From contig JAULJL010000027.1 in the NCBI GenBank assembly GCA_030761205.1, forward strand, positions 18,974,501 through 19,038,500: a DNA stretch of 64,000 nucleotides, written 5' to 3'. A model generated the notes under the pieces. That model was not told the DNA's origin and did no database searches. It saw only the letters and a program-made list of their open reading frames with translations. Positions within the stretch are counted from its first letter, which is position 1, and each line of letters begins with the position of its first letter. Position numbers and translations under genes: made by a program. Of this stretch, positions 32,233 to 42,265 are shown in pieces. Source of the DNA: Fremontodendron californicum. Lineage: Eukaryota > Streptophyta > Magnoliopsida > Malvales > Malvaceae.

Positions 32233-32451
32233 AGTTTTTGGCGCAGTTGCCGGGGATTGCTTTATTTAGTTTATTAGTTTATTGGTTTATTCTTATTTTT
32301 TGTTCTAATTATTTACTTTTTTTTTGTTTATTAGTGAATGTTCCAAGATCCCGAAGAAGACTTAAGACTTAGTAGAATTCGGGAATTTATAACTTCTGAC
32401 CAACAACCAATCGAGTAGTTGATCCAAAACATCTAAGAGGAGAAAGGAGAG
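32233..32451 (+). other. Element D leader with PBS
   Basis: PBS TGGCGCAGTTGCCGGGG at 32239-32255 matches tRNA-Asp with one mismatch. An ATG at 32338 opens MFQDPEEDLRLS and hits a stop after about 26 codons, so the original gag start may have been here. The hairpin repeats of A, B and F are absent. Confidence 0.8.
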
Positions 32452-33460
32452 ATGGCAGCAGCTGACAACCGAACTCTCAAGGAGCTAGCCGCTCTAGACT
32501 TTGGTCAACAACCATTATGCATTGAATATGTTAATCTTGAGGTAGCTTTTGAATTAAAATCTGGTTTGATTCATCTTCTCCCAACTTTTCATGGTTTTGC
32601 AGGAGAGGATCCAAATAAGCACTTCAAGGAATTTCATGTAGTTTGCTCAAGCATGAGACCAACAGGGGTTACGGAAGAGCAAGTTAAGTTGAGAACCTTC
32701 CCATTCTCTCTAGCTGATTCAGCAAAGGAATGGCTCTACTATCTACCATCCGGGACCATCACTACATGGAATGATATGAAGAAAGCATTCTTGGAAAGGT
32801 ATTTCCTAGCATCTAAGGCTGCAAAAATTAGAAAAGTGATATGTGGGATTCGGCAATACAACGGAGAGTCCTTATATGAATATTGGGTGAGGTTCAACAA
32901 ACTTTGTGCATCATGTCCACACCATCAGATAAGTGAACAACTTCTCATCCAATACTTCTATGAAGGTCTCATGCCCATGGAAAGAAGTATGATAGATGCC
33001 GCTGGTGGGGGAGCTCTAGTTGATAAGACTCCCGGGGCTGCTAGAATATTAATCTCCAACATGGCAGCCAATTCTCAACAATTCTCAATGAGACATGATC
33101 CACCACCACAACCCAAGAAAGTCAATGAGGTAAGTATATCATCCCTTGAACAAAAATTTGATAAACTGACTTCTCTTGTTCAACAATTGGCTGTAGGTAA
33201 TATACAGCAAATAAAGGCTTGTGGCATATGTTCAAACATGGGGCACCAAACCGATATGTGTCCAACACTTCAAAAGGACACCAATGAACATGTGAATGCC
33301 ATGGGTGGATTTCAGAACCAATCAAGGAAATATGATCCCTACTCAAACACTTACAATCCAGGATGGAGGGATCATCCAAACTTCAATTATAGAGGGAACC
33401 AATCACAAACTATTCCTCCACCATTTGACAACAGGCCACCGGGTTTTCAGCAAAGAGTGC
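32452..33460 (+). pseudogene. Element D gag, N-terminal part (interrupted by B)
   Basis: Athila-type gag: FELKSGLIHLLPTFHGFAGE, then PFSLADSAKEWLYYLP, an SCPHH segment, and the CCHC knuckle CGICSNMGHQTDMC near 33225. It runs into the B LTR at 33461. The frame resumes after the AGTGC duplication at 45506 with QPYQTRQQV, so the break is due to B alone here. With the downstream stops in PR and RT, D is not functional. Confidence 0.88.
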
Positions 33461-34962
33461 TGATAGAAACTCAATTAAGAGTTGTAAACCCAAGTGCAGG
33501 TTATGTTCAAGTAATAAATTCTCGGGTGTCCGAGGTCGAACCACAGGGAAGCGTATTAGTAAGTATAAGTTTATAAATATATAAGAAAAAGAAAATAAAC
33601 AAGATATTAGGGAATCAATAACAAAGAAAGTAAACAAGATATTAGAGAACAAAATAAACAAAATAACATAAAAGCAATTAAACAAGATATAAAAAAAAAA
33701 CAATAAGAAAAGATGTTGAGGTTAGAGAATCCACTCTTGGTGTTATGCTAAGATTAATCTTGTTTTATTACACAATTGAAATCCACACATAAGGGAGGTT
33801 CCAACCGGAAGGTTTAGCAATTCAGTCCAAATTGTCCAACGTCCATAGCATATGATATTATGTTCATTTGGTGTCCTCAAAACTCACAAAAAGAGTCCAA
33901 GCATTCCTTATGCCAAGGTATATGTCTACAACAAATCAAGGTTATGAAACCAAGCATTTACTGTGCCATTTTCATTGTCAATAATGAATCAAGATCTCTA
34001 CTTTGCAAGTATGATTTTAAACCAAAAGAAAATATTATCTATACTAGTGTTTATAAATGATGATTCATTTTAGCTCATGTTTAAAAGACTAACCTTAGCA
34101 TTTACCAAGAGCTTCACCTCATCACCTCAACAATATGATTAGCAACACATACTAGATATGAATAAAATGAAAAGAAATGTAAGAAGCATAAGTAAATAAA
34201 AAAAGAAAACTAGAGAAAGGAAAGAAGAAGAAAACTTAGAGAATTTTACTACAAAGGCTAATATCCTACCAATGTATAATGTATCCCAATACTCATCCAA
34301 GGCCCTCTATTTATACACATTTTGGAGGGCTAAATGACAAGAGACAAGCTTTACAAATTTCAAAGGTAGGTATAATAGGTGGGTGCATTTTTCTAACAAT
34401 TTTCGTCATATTGTATGACAATTCTGATCAGCCAGCTTGATGGTCGATTTTGTCAATGGTGGAGGCTCGATCTGATAAAATGGTCTTCTAGAAAAATATA
34501 CCCCTATCAGTTACGGATCCATAGCCGTTGGAATCAGATCATTTGCGCACGTGGATCGGAAGATATGGTCAAAATACCAAAACGGTGCAGAACAGACGTC
34601 ATTGCACATCAGCCAACTTGATGGTCGATTTCGCTAGGGAAAACGACTCCGTTTCAAGAAGTGTAAAACATGAAAAAGATAGATATGCCTCTTAGCTTTG
34701 CAGGGATACAAAGGTCAGCCTTATTGCTTCAGTGAAACTCAAGATATAGCTGATATGGCAAAAGGTGTCGGAACTGGAACTGAACTGGATTTGCCCTTAA
34801 TACTAGTAATCTGAAATCACTCAAAGAAACTTGTGAAAAACACCAAATTACATAAAAATATAAAAGATCATAAACACAATTAGACTAAACAATGATAACT
34901 CGTATTTGACACAAAACAATAATAAAACATAACTAAAAACTATATAATTATACGAGTTATCA
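33461..34962 (-). repeat. Element B 3' LTR
   Basis: 1502 bp, near-identical to 43999-45500. TATA box on minus at 34307-34315. Confidence 0.95.
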
Positions 34963-36818
34963 CACCCCCATACTTAGATTGTTGCTAGTCCCTAGCAACG
35001 ACTCAATAAAAATAAAATAAGAAAATCTAATCTAATCCATTTTCGTAGGAAATCACGGTGGCACTTAGCATGTGACACAAGCCTTTAAACCCCTAGGTGT
35101 CCCTAGTGGACGAGTTTAGTCTCGTGAGGGTTTACTAGGACGATACCCACAAACATTGAAGAAATAAGAAAAACTAAAAATAATAATTATAACTAATCCT
35201 TCCAATATAAATTAGAGATAATCATTGGACAAGTCTTAAAAACTAATCAATAGCTTAAAGAAATTCACAAAAAATCTTGCTTGAATGTAAATAGTTTGAG
35301 TTAAGCCAATAATAACATAACATATTTCAATCAAAATAGTGTATATTCAAACTTAATCTCAACTTCTCACATGGGATACTCTCTTGATTTTCACTCTTTA
35401 AAGTAGTGGTAAAGTGTTTACACTCAATCAATCTCATGAAAACACTTCTACCATATGCTTGCTTGTCCACCTATTCTCCACTATTTAGATCATACAACTT
35501 CATAAATCAAGAGGTCTTTATTCAAGGTTGTAATGGGGCCAAAGGGTTATAATGTGGTTAAAGAACAAAAGGATAAAGATATCACAAAGGTTCCAAAGAG
35601 TTCATAGATTTTAGAGACATAATAAGATCATACAAATAAAACTTCTCAAAACTCTTATAAAGCACATAATAACATAGGCTAAATATTCATGTTGAGCCTT
35701 TGCATCATTCTAACCAACTTTGTAACATCTTTTTCTAGAACTTTGTAACATAGGCTAAATTTTTTTTTTTTAATATGGGAATGTATTTGACAATGATCCC
35801 TTTCTTTTTCTCTTGACTTTTTCTTTTCTTTTCTTCCCCCACACTTATCTTTTGTTTCTAACCCAAATTTTCAAATAAAAATATCCCTTGTTTTTTTGCA
35901 ATATGTCTCAAAATATAAAATTCATCTTTAGAACAAGGGTAAGGATATAAGTATATTTAGGCTAGGTGTAAGTTGTGGTTACCAATAAAACATCATATTT
36001 AATGTAGGCTCAAATTGGCTCACTAGTGGGGATGTTCTCGTAGAACATTAATAATGGATGGCTGTTTGGCTCTGGTTATAATCCTAATGCCTCTATCATA
36101 TTCATGTTGTCACATGTATCAATATAGTCTCAAACGGTTTAAAGCAAGTTCTAGAGAATCATGTAATCATAAGAGCACTCAAGAAAGAAATTAGATTGAT
36201 TTGTATAATGCATCAATCATTATAGGCTCAAAAACTCACAAAGATGATTATACAAGTCAGATTAAGTCTAAACATGCTTCTTTCTCAATCAACATATCAT
36301 ATTAACATTGGCTCATAAAAAGGTTGACATCAAGCTCAATTCTCATGAAAATCTTCTCACTAATAAATCTGTTTTAGACTTATGCAATTCATATCTCATC
36401 ATTGTATTGAAAGTAACTAAAAAAAAACACACTAAGTCTAAACATGCTTTTTTTTTTTTTTTTTTTTTTTTTTTTTGTTTTTGTTTTTGTTTTTGTTTTT
36501 TTTTTTTTTTTTTTTTTGTTTTTGTTTTTTTTTGTTTTTTTTGTTTTTTTGAAGAAGAAGATTAAATCAAACTGACAAGGTATGTCTCAAGTCTCCCTTA
36601 CTCAGACCTTGTTCAGAATGAATACTTCTAAATGTCTTAAAACACAACAATTTTTTTTTTTTTTTTTTTTTTAAGCAAAATATGTCCCTTACCCCCTACT
36701 AAAATATGACATTGTCCCCAATGTCAAATTTTAAAGGTAGAATTTAGGAGATATTACCTGCAGAGGTTGCTAACCACTTATTATAACTAAGACACAACAA
36801 GCAAAATGTTAGATAATG
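34963..36818 (-). other. Element B 3' spacer with PPT
   Basis: The PPT (sense TAAGTATGGGGGTG) is at 34963-34976. The spacer is homologous to A, F and D. A very long T-rich tract at about 36450-36550 (sense poly-A with scattered C) and another at about 36651-36672 follow LOG; A has shorter versions. There is no real ORF; the poly-Phe frame here is low-complexity. Confidence 0.8.
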
Positions 36819-37466
36819 TCACAAAGACAAAGTGCAATCCACTCCTTGCTCGTCCATATCTCTTTTTCTTTTTCCGAGCGTTTGCGAAACAACCGTAGCA
36901 GATAAACACTCATAAGCTTGTAGCTTTTTGAGTAAATCTTCAATGGTTGTAGCAGAAATTATGGTTCTCCTTGCCTCTGAAAACATGAATCCATTATCCA
37001 CAGCATTATCTAAATATGAAAGTAAATTACTAAAATAACCATTAATATTAAGCAAACCAATGGGTTTCTTATTTGTGACCAAAGATGACCAAGAAGCCAC
37101 GCAAGCTATTTCTTCCAATGTACCCAGACCTCCTGGTAAAGCAATGAATGCATCGGCAGAATGGTACATGATTGTTATCCGTTCAGGGATACTCCAGACT
37201 TGTATTTCCTTACCCACGGTAGGTCCACAAAAATCTGTGAATAGTTTTGGCACGATTCCTAGAACTGGACTTCCTCCGGCGTGTGCTGCTGTAGCGACTG
37301 CTCCCATTAAACCCGTACTACCGCCTCCATAAATCAAGTGGATCTTTTGTTGGGCAAGTATTACTCCAACTCTTATGGCTTCATCAGCGAATATGTTATT
37401 TTTCCCTGGATAAGCACCTCCAAAGACACAAATTTTTTTAATGCGCTGGGACGAAGTGCTTTCCAT
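36819..37466 (-). CDS. LOG-family cytokinin-activating enzyme, retrotransposon-borne (copy B)
   Basis: 215 residues, the best preserved copy. CVFGGAYPGK (13-22), GGGSTGLMG (47-55), R96 in SIPERITIM, a complete PGGLGTLEE (111-119), and the GLLNINGYF / LLSYLDNAVDNGF segments match the plant LOG fold. All residues I know to be needed for phosphoribohydrolase activity are present. The start at 37466 (MESTSSQRIKK) matches the usual LOG N-terminus; the frame is open upstream to 37700 but that extension is untranslated sequence in A and F. It is intronless. The product would be cytosolic and raise active cytokinin if expressed. I infer capture of a plant LOG transcript. Confidence 0.88.
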   Translation of the reverse strand: MESTSSQRIKKICVFGGAYPGKNNIFADEAIRVGVILAQQKIHLIYGGGSTGLMGAVATAAHAGGSPVLGIVPKLFTDFCGPTVGKEIQVWSIPERITIMYHSADAFIALPGGLGTLEEIACVASWSSLVTNKKPIGLLNINGYFSNLLSYLDNAVDNGFMFSEARRTIISATTIEDLLKKLQAYECLSATVVSQTLGKRKRDMDEQGVDCTLSL

Positions 37467-37525
37467 TTTTTTTCTTTTTCGAGTGCCTGAAAGAGAATGA
37501 GTACATGGTGTAATATATAGAGGAC
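37467..37525 (-). promoter_or_regulatory. Splice-acceptor-like and TATA-like sites upstream of LOG (B)
   Basis: Minus strand CTCTTTCAG|GC with AG at 37488-37487, about 20 nt before the ATG. TATATATT is at 37519-37512, about 46 nt before the ATG. Confidence 0.4.
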
Positions 37526-37545
37526 TGAGTAATGAATCAGACAAG

Positions 37546-37696
37546 AGTAATAATGTCGCCGAAAGTGTATTTGACCTGTCAGAAGAAAATGTTAACCTAA
37601 CAAAAGATTTTTGCATGATTTCAGGAAGAAAATCAAAAAGAGAAGAAAAATCAACCGTAAAAGTCAAAAGTAATAATGTCGCCGAAAGTGTATTTG
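37546..37696. repeat. 28-bp direct repeat from a templated deletion (B)
   Basis: Bases 37546-37573 are repeated exactly at 37669-37696. The second copy replaces roughly 130 bp that A and F still have between the C4 and LOG ORFs (A about 7850-7980). Confidence 0.85.
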
Positions 37697-37740
37697 GCAT
37701 CTTCCTCTGGTTTTACGTCCAGAAACGGCTTAAACGCCTT

Positions 37741-38277
37741 CTATGAGTCGAGGATATGCTTCCCATCCAGTTTTCTTACAAGCTGGCAAACAGGGTCTTT
37801 TATCATCAGATTCCCAAGATGTTGCCATTCCCTTTGGAATTGCGGCCATAAATCAAGAATTTCTGTTTGTACATCTCCACTAGGATGCGTCTCAAGAGAA
37901 AGTTGGATATTACCCAAATTCTCCTTACTCAGTCCATCCTTAATGAATTCAATTTTATCATCTCGATTAGAGGACGGAATCCCAATAGAACGACATTTAC
38001 CGTTACACGTCCATCGTGCACACTTGTGGCAATTTGAACTCATGCGCTTTGCTCGTCGCTTCTTTGCATAAGTGCTTCTACCTGTACCTGGTAAATGCAA
38101 AACAGGAAGATATTCATCTTCACGTACCTTGGCTTCAATTATCCAACGTATGTCTTCAGGAATCCCTTTGTTCATAAGCATTCTTAATCTTTCTAATCGA
38201 ACTTGGTAAAGCTTCAGTAAAATATTCCGAGGAAAAGGAGGAAATCGTTTTTGCAATCTTTTGAGAATATCATCCAT
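37741..38277 (-). CDS. Basic C4 zinc-finger protein, betaflexivirus NABP-like (copy B)
   Basis: 178 residues. GRSTYAKKRRAKRM (66-79; aromatic Y instead of F at 70) is followed by C83, C86, C91 and C95. Substitutions relative to A lie mostly in the N-terminal helix region and the C-terminus (residues 6, 28, 36, 138, 159). The F/Y exchange keeps the aromatic position that the viral family signature also requires, consistent with selection on the motif. The start is fixed by MDDIL in all copies and by the CAG|G acceptor-like site one base upstream. There is no signal peptide and no membrane segment, so an env-like role is unlikely despite the position. Nucleic-acid binding is inferred from the motif. 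Confidence 0.77.
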   Translation of the reverse strand: MDDILKRLQKRFPPFPRNILLKLYQVRLERLRMLMNKGIPEDIRWIIEAKVREDEYLPVLHLPGTGRSTYAKKRRAKRMSSNCHKCARWTCNGKCRSIGIPSSNRDDKIEFIKDGLSKENLGNIQLSLETHPSGDVQTEILDLWPQFQREWQHLGNLMIKDPVCQLVRKLDGKHILDS

Positions 38278-38425
38278 CCTGAAAAAAAAATGAAATAAAA
38301 TAAAATGAAAGAGAAATTTATATACAATATCAGTTTTGTGGGTAGCTGATGGAACCGACTTAAATAATCACGGAGTACCGTTATCCGCCATTTAACCGGG
38401 GTTAAAAAAAAAATTATATTTACAT
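38278..38425 (-). promoter_or_regulatory. Pol-cargo junction and upstream sites of C4 ORF (B)
   Basis: The minus strand has a T-run, then CAG|G and the ATG at 38277. TATATAAA lies at 38324-38317, 40-47 nt upstream. The rest, beginning with the sense run CCCCGGTTAAATGGCGGATA, is the conserved start of the cargo cassette just after the pol stop. Confidence 0.45.
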
Positions 38426-41400
38426 CTAGTTATTTTCAAAACAAGGATCAGAAAGAAAAACAACCTCTTCTTGAGTAACATGATTTTCCAAAAAGAGTTT
38501 GAGTCTTTGTCCATTTACCTTGAATACGTTACCATTTTGAGGATTCTCAATGTCAACTGCTCCATAATGATACACATGCTTAACCACAAATGGGCCAGTC
38601 CATCTTGATCTCAACTTACCAGGAAATATGTGAAGTCTAGAATTATAAAGTAGAACTTTTTGCCCAACATTAAATGTTTTTCTTGAAATTAACTTGTCAT
38701 GAAAGGCTTTAGTTCTTTCTTTATGAATTTTAGAATTCTCATATGCATCATTTCTGAGTTCCTCAAGTTCATTTATTTGTAATTTTCGTAAATTAGAAGC
38801 GTCATCAAGGTTTGAGTTGAACATTTTAATGGCCCAATATGCTTTATGCTCAAGTTCCACAGGTAAATGACAAGGTTTTCCATAAACTAGCCTATAAGGA
38901 GACATGCCCAATGCTGTTTTAAAAGCTGTTCGATAGGCCCATAATGCATCGTTAAGTCTAAGAGACCAATCTTTGCGATTTGGATTAACTGTCTTTTCCA
39001 AAATTTGTTTAATCTCCCTATTTGCTAATTCTACCTGTCCATTTGTCTGCGGGTGATAAGGGGTTGCAACTTTGTGTGTAATGGCATATTTCTTCATTAA
39101 TGTTTCAAAAACCTTGTTGCAAAAATGTGTTCCCCCATCGCTTATGATAGATCGAGGAATTCCAAATCGACTCAAAATATTTTCTTTTAAAAATTTAATC
39201 ACTGTTTTGTGATCATTATTTGGACATGGAATTGCCTCTATCCACTTTGAAACATAATCTATTGCTACTAAAATGTATAAGAAAGCAAAAGATGGTGGAA
39301 ATGGTCCCATGAAATCAATACCCCAACAGTCAAAAATTTCAATTACAAGAATTGGGTTCAAAGGCATCATGTTTCTTTTCGAAATGGAACCTAATTTTTG
39401 ACAACTTTCACATGACTTGCAAAAATTATGTGCATCTTTGAACAAAGTTGGCCAGTAAAATCCACACTGTAAAATTTTTGCAGCAGTTTTCTTTGATGAA
39501 AAATGACCACCACATGCCTCGGAATGACAAAACTTAATTACACTACTTACCTCATTGTCGGGAATGCATCTTCGAAAAATCTGATCAGGACAATATTTGA
39601 ACAAGTAAGGGTCATCCCAATAGAACTTCTTTACCTCATTCAGAAACTTCCTTTTATCTTGGGTGCTCCATTGAGAAGGAATTTTTCCTGTAGCAAGAAA
39701 ATTAGCAATGTCAGCAAACCAAGGTGTCGTGGAGACAATTAGAAGTTGTTCATCAGGAAAAGTATCATTTATTGGTGAGGTTCCAAAAGATTCATCACAA
39801 ACAAGTCTTGATAAATGATCAGCCACCACATTTTCTACTCCTTTTTTATCTCGAATGGTGATGTCAAATTCTTGCAGCAAAAGGATCCACCTCAGCAACC
39901 TAGGTTTTGCATCCTTCTTAGAGAGAAGATATTTTAAAGCTGCATGATCACTAAAGACAACAATTGATGATCCAACAAGGTAAGATCTGAATTTATCCAA
40001 TGCAAAAACAACTGCAAGTAATTCCTTTTCTGTAGTGGAATAATTCATTTGGGCTCTATTTAAAGTTTTACTTGCATAGTAAATTACATGTGGTTTATTA
40101 TCTTTCCTTTGTCCTAACACAGCACCAACAGCATAGTCACTAGCATCACACATTATTTCAAATGGTAAAGACCAATCAGGAGATCTCATAATAGGAGCAG
40201 TAGTGAGCATATTTTTGAGTTTTTCAAAAGCATCTTCACAATCTTTAGTCCATTCAAATGCAGTGTCTTTCATTAAAAGATTACATAGAGGTTTAGATAT
40301 CGTGCTAAAATCTTTTATGAATCTTCTATAAAAACCTGCATGTCCCAAGAATGACCTAATGTCCTTTACTGTCTTTGGTGTGGGTAGATTAGCAATCAAT
40401 TCAAGTTTTGACTTGTCTACCTCAATCCCTTTTGCAGAAACAATGTGACCTAGTACAATACCTTTAGTGACCATGAAATGACATTTTTCCCAATTAAGAA
40501 CAAGATTTTTTTCTTCACACCTAATCAATACATTTTTCAAATTGGCTAAGCAATCATCAAATGAATCACCAGAAACAGAAAAATCATCCATGAAAATCTC
40601 AAGATTACGTTCAATCATGTCACTAAAAATGCTAAGCATGCATCTTTGAAATGTGGCAGGGGCGTTACATAATCCAAATGGCATTTTACGATATGCAAAA
40701 GTACCAAAAGGACATGTAAAAGTGGTTTTCTCTTGGTCCTCAAGTGCAATGGCAATTTGATTATACCCAGAATATCCATCTAGAAAACAATAAAACTCAT
40801 GCCCTGCAACTCTTTCTAAGATTTGATCCATGAAAGGCAAAGGGAAATGATCTTTCCTCGTCACTGAGTTAAGTTTCCTATAGTCAATGCACATGCGCCA
40901 ACCAGTAACAGTCCTAGCTGGAATTAATTCATTGTTTTCATTTTTAACTACAGTAACTCCAGATTTCTTAGGTACGACTTGAGTAGGACTTACCCATTTG
41001 CTATCAGAGATATGATAAATGATTCCATTATCTAGAAGTTTAATGACTTCATTTCTCACTACTTCTTTCATATTAGGATTAAGCCTTCGTTGCATTTGTC
41101 TAGAGGGTTTAGCATTTTCCTCTAAATAAATATTATGTGTGCAGATTAATGGGCTTATTCCCTTTATGTCAGCTAAGGTCCATCCTAATGCATTTTTGTG
41201 CATCTTCAAAAGTTGTAACAACTTACCTTCTTGTAGTTCATCAAGATGTGAAGAAATTATGACTGGAAAAGTTTCACTCTCACCCAAAAAGGAATATTTT
41301 AGCTCGGATGGCAATGGTTTTAACTCCAGCTTGGGTGGTTCAATAGTTGATGGTACAGTGACATTTGTAAGTGATGGAAGTTCCTCAAACTTTTGTTTCC

Positions 41401-42262
41401 AACAATGCTTATCCTGAAAAGATTTTAACAAAGAATCAGTGTGTGAAATTTCTGAAGCATTATCAAACTCATATTCAATTAAATAAGCTTCTAAAGGATC
41501 ATGGAATGTGGTAGTGGTGAGATGTTCATGAACAAGTTCTTCAATGAAATCCACTTCATGTACTTCTGAATTATCACCAGGTTGCTTGCAAATGTTGAAC
41601 ACATTTAATTCTAAAGTCATATTTCCAAAAGAAATGTTCAACATACCATTCCTGCAATTTATCAGAGCATTAGAAGTTGCAAGAAATGGACGGCCTAATA
41701 TAACAGGAATTTGAACATTTGGATTTGAAACAGGATGTGTGTCCAAAACAATAAAATCAACAGGGAAGTAAAAATTATCAATTTGAACCAAAACATCTTC
41801 AACTATCCCTCGAGGAATTTTTACAGAACGATCAGCTAGTTGAAGTGTAACAGGTGTTTCCTTGAGTTCACCTAAACCTAACTGTTGATAAACAGAAAAA
41901 GGCAAAAGATTAACACTAGCACCAAGATCAAGCAATGCACGTTCTATTCTAGTGTTTCCAATGATGCATGAGATTGTTGGACATCCAGGATCTTTGAATT
42001 TTGGTGGAGTAAGGTGCTGAATGATTGAGCTCACACTTTCCGTCAAAAATGCTTTCTTTTGTACATTATGTTTCCTTTTAACTGTGCACATGTCCTTCAA
42101 AAATTTAGCATAAGATGGAACTTGTTTGATTGCATCCAATAAAGGAATGTTAATCTTAACTTGTTTGAAAAGTTCATAAATTTCTGCATTTTGATTCAAA
42201 TTCTTTATTGTTTGCAACCTTTGAGGAAAAGGAGCAGGATGCATACCTTTTTCTTTGTCCAA
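38426..42262 (-). CDS. Element B Pro-Pol: protease, RT, RNase H, integrase
   Basis: Open for 1278 codons. Protease: D112 in ALLDLGASVNLL. RT: RMCIDYRKLNSVTRKDHFPL, then CPFGTFAYRKMPFGLCNAP, and the catalytic FMDDF near residue 556. RNase H: MCDASDYAVGAVLGQ ... STTEKELLAVVFA ... SDHAALKYL. Integrase: HHCC finger (HSEACGGHF ... CKSCESCQ), DD35E core with D in GIDFMGP (about 983), D in ISDGGTHF (about 1039) and E in GQVELANRE (about 1077), then the GPFVVKHVY tail. No chromodomain, as expected of Athila/Tat. It is in the same frame as gag, separated by one UAA, so the listed start (TTG-coded) is only the frame opening and not a real initiation codon. All catalytic residues are present. Confidence 0.93.
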   Translation of the reverse strand: MDKEKGMHPAPFPQRLQTIKNLNQNAEIYELFKQVKINIPLLDAIKQVPSYAKFLKDMCTVKRKHNVQKKAFLTESVSSIIQHLTPPKFKDPGCPTISCIIGNTRIERALLDLGASVNLLPFSVYQQLGLGELKETPVTLQLADRSVKIPRGIVEDVLVQIDNFYFPVDFIVLDTHPVSNPNVQIPVILGRPFLATSNALINCRNGMLNISFGNMTLELNVFNICKQPGDNSEVHEVDFIEELVHEHLTTTTFHDPLEAYLIEYEFDNASEISHTDSLLKSFQDKHCWKQKFEELPSLTNVTVPSTIEPPKLELKPLPSELKYSFLGESETFPVIISSHLDELQEGKLLQLLKMHKNALGWTLADIKGISPLICTHNIYLEENAKPSRQMQRRLNPNMKEVVRNEVIKLLDNGIIYHISDSKWVSPTQVVPKKSGVTVVKNENNELIPARTVTGWRMCIDYRKLNSVTRKDHFPLPFMDQILERVAGHEFYCFLDGYSGYNQIAIALEDQEKTTFTCPFGTFAYRKMPFGLCNAPATFQRCMLSIFSDMIERNLEIFMDDFSVSGDSFDDCLANLKNVLIRCEEKNLVLNWEKCHFMVTKGIVLGHIVSAKGIEVDKSKLELIANLPTPKTVKDIRSFLGHAGFYRRFIKDFSTISKPLCNLLMKDTAFEWTKDCEDAFEKLKNMLTTAPIMRSPDWSLPFEIMCDASDYAVGAVLGQRKDNKPHVIYYASKTLNRAQMNYSTTEKELLAVVFALDKFRSYLVGSSIVVFSDHAALKYLLSKKDAKPRLLRWILLLQEFDITIRDKKGVENVVADHLSRLVCDESFGTSPINDTFPDEQLLIVSTTPWFADIANFLATGKIPSQWSTQDKRKFLNEVKKFYWDDPYLFKYCPDQIFRRCIPDNEVSSVIKFCHSEACGGHFSSKKTAAKILQCGFYWPTLFKDAHNFCKSCESCQKLGSISKRNMMPLNPILVIEIFDCWGIDFMGPFPPSFAFLYILVAIDYVSKWIEAIPCPNNDHKTVIKFLKENILSRFGIPRSIISDGGTHFCNKVFETLMKKYAITHKVATPYHPQTNGQVELANREIKQILEKTVNPNRKDWSLRLNDALWAYRTAFKTALGMSPYRLVYGKPCHLPVELEHKAYWAIKMFNSNLDDASNLRKLQINELEELRNDAYENSKIHKERTKAFHDKLISRKTFNVGQKVLLYNSRLHIFPGKLRSRWTGPFVVKHVYHYGAVDIENPQNGNVFKVNGQRLKLFLENHVTQEEVVFLSDPCFENN

Positions 42263-42265
42263 ATT

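Noticed and set aside
36308..36565. ORF with long poly-phenylalanine run
   Set aside because: It reads through a T-rich tract in untranslated spacer; low complexity only.
37476..37700. Extended 293-residue start for LOG in B
   Set aside because: The extra 78 residues come from untranslated sequence containing the filler repeat and the TATA/acceptor sites; A and F do not share the frame.
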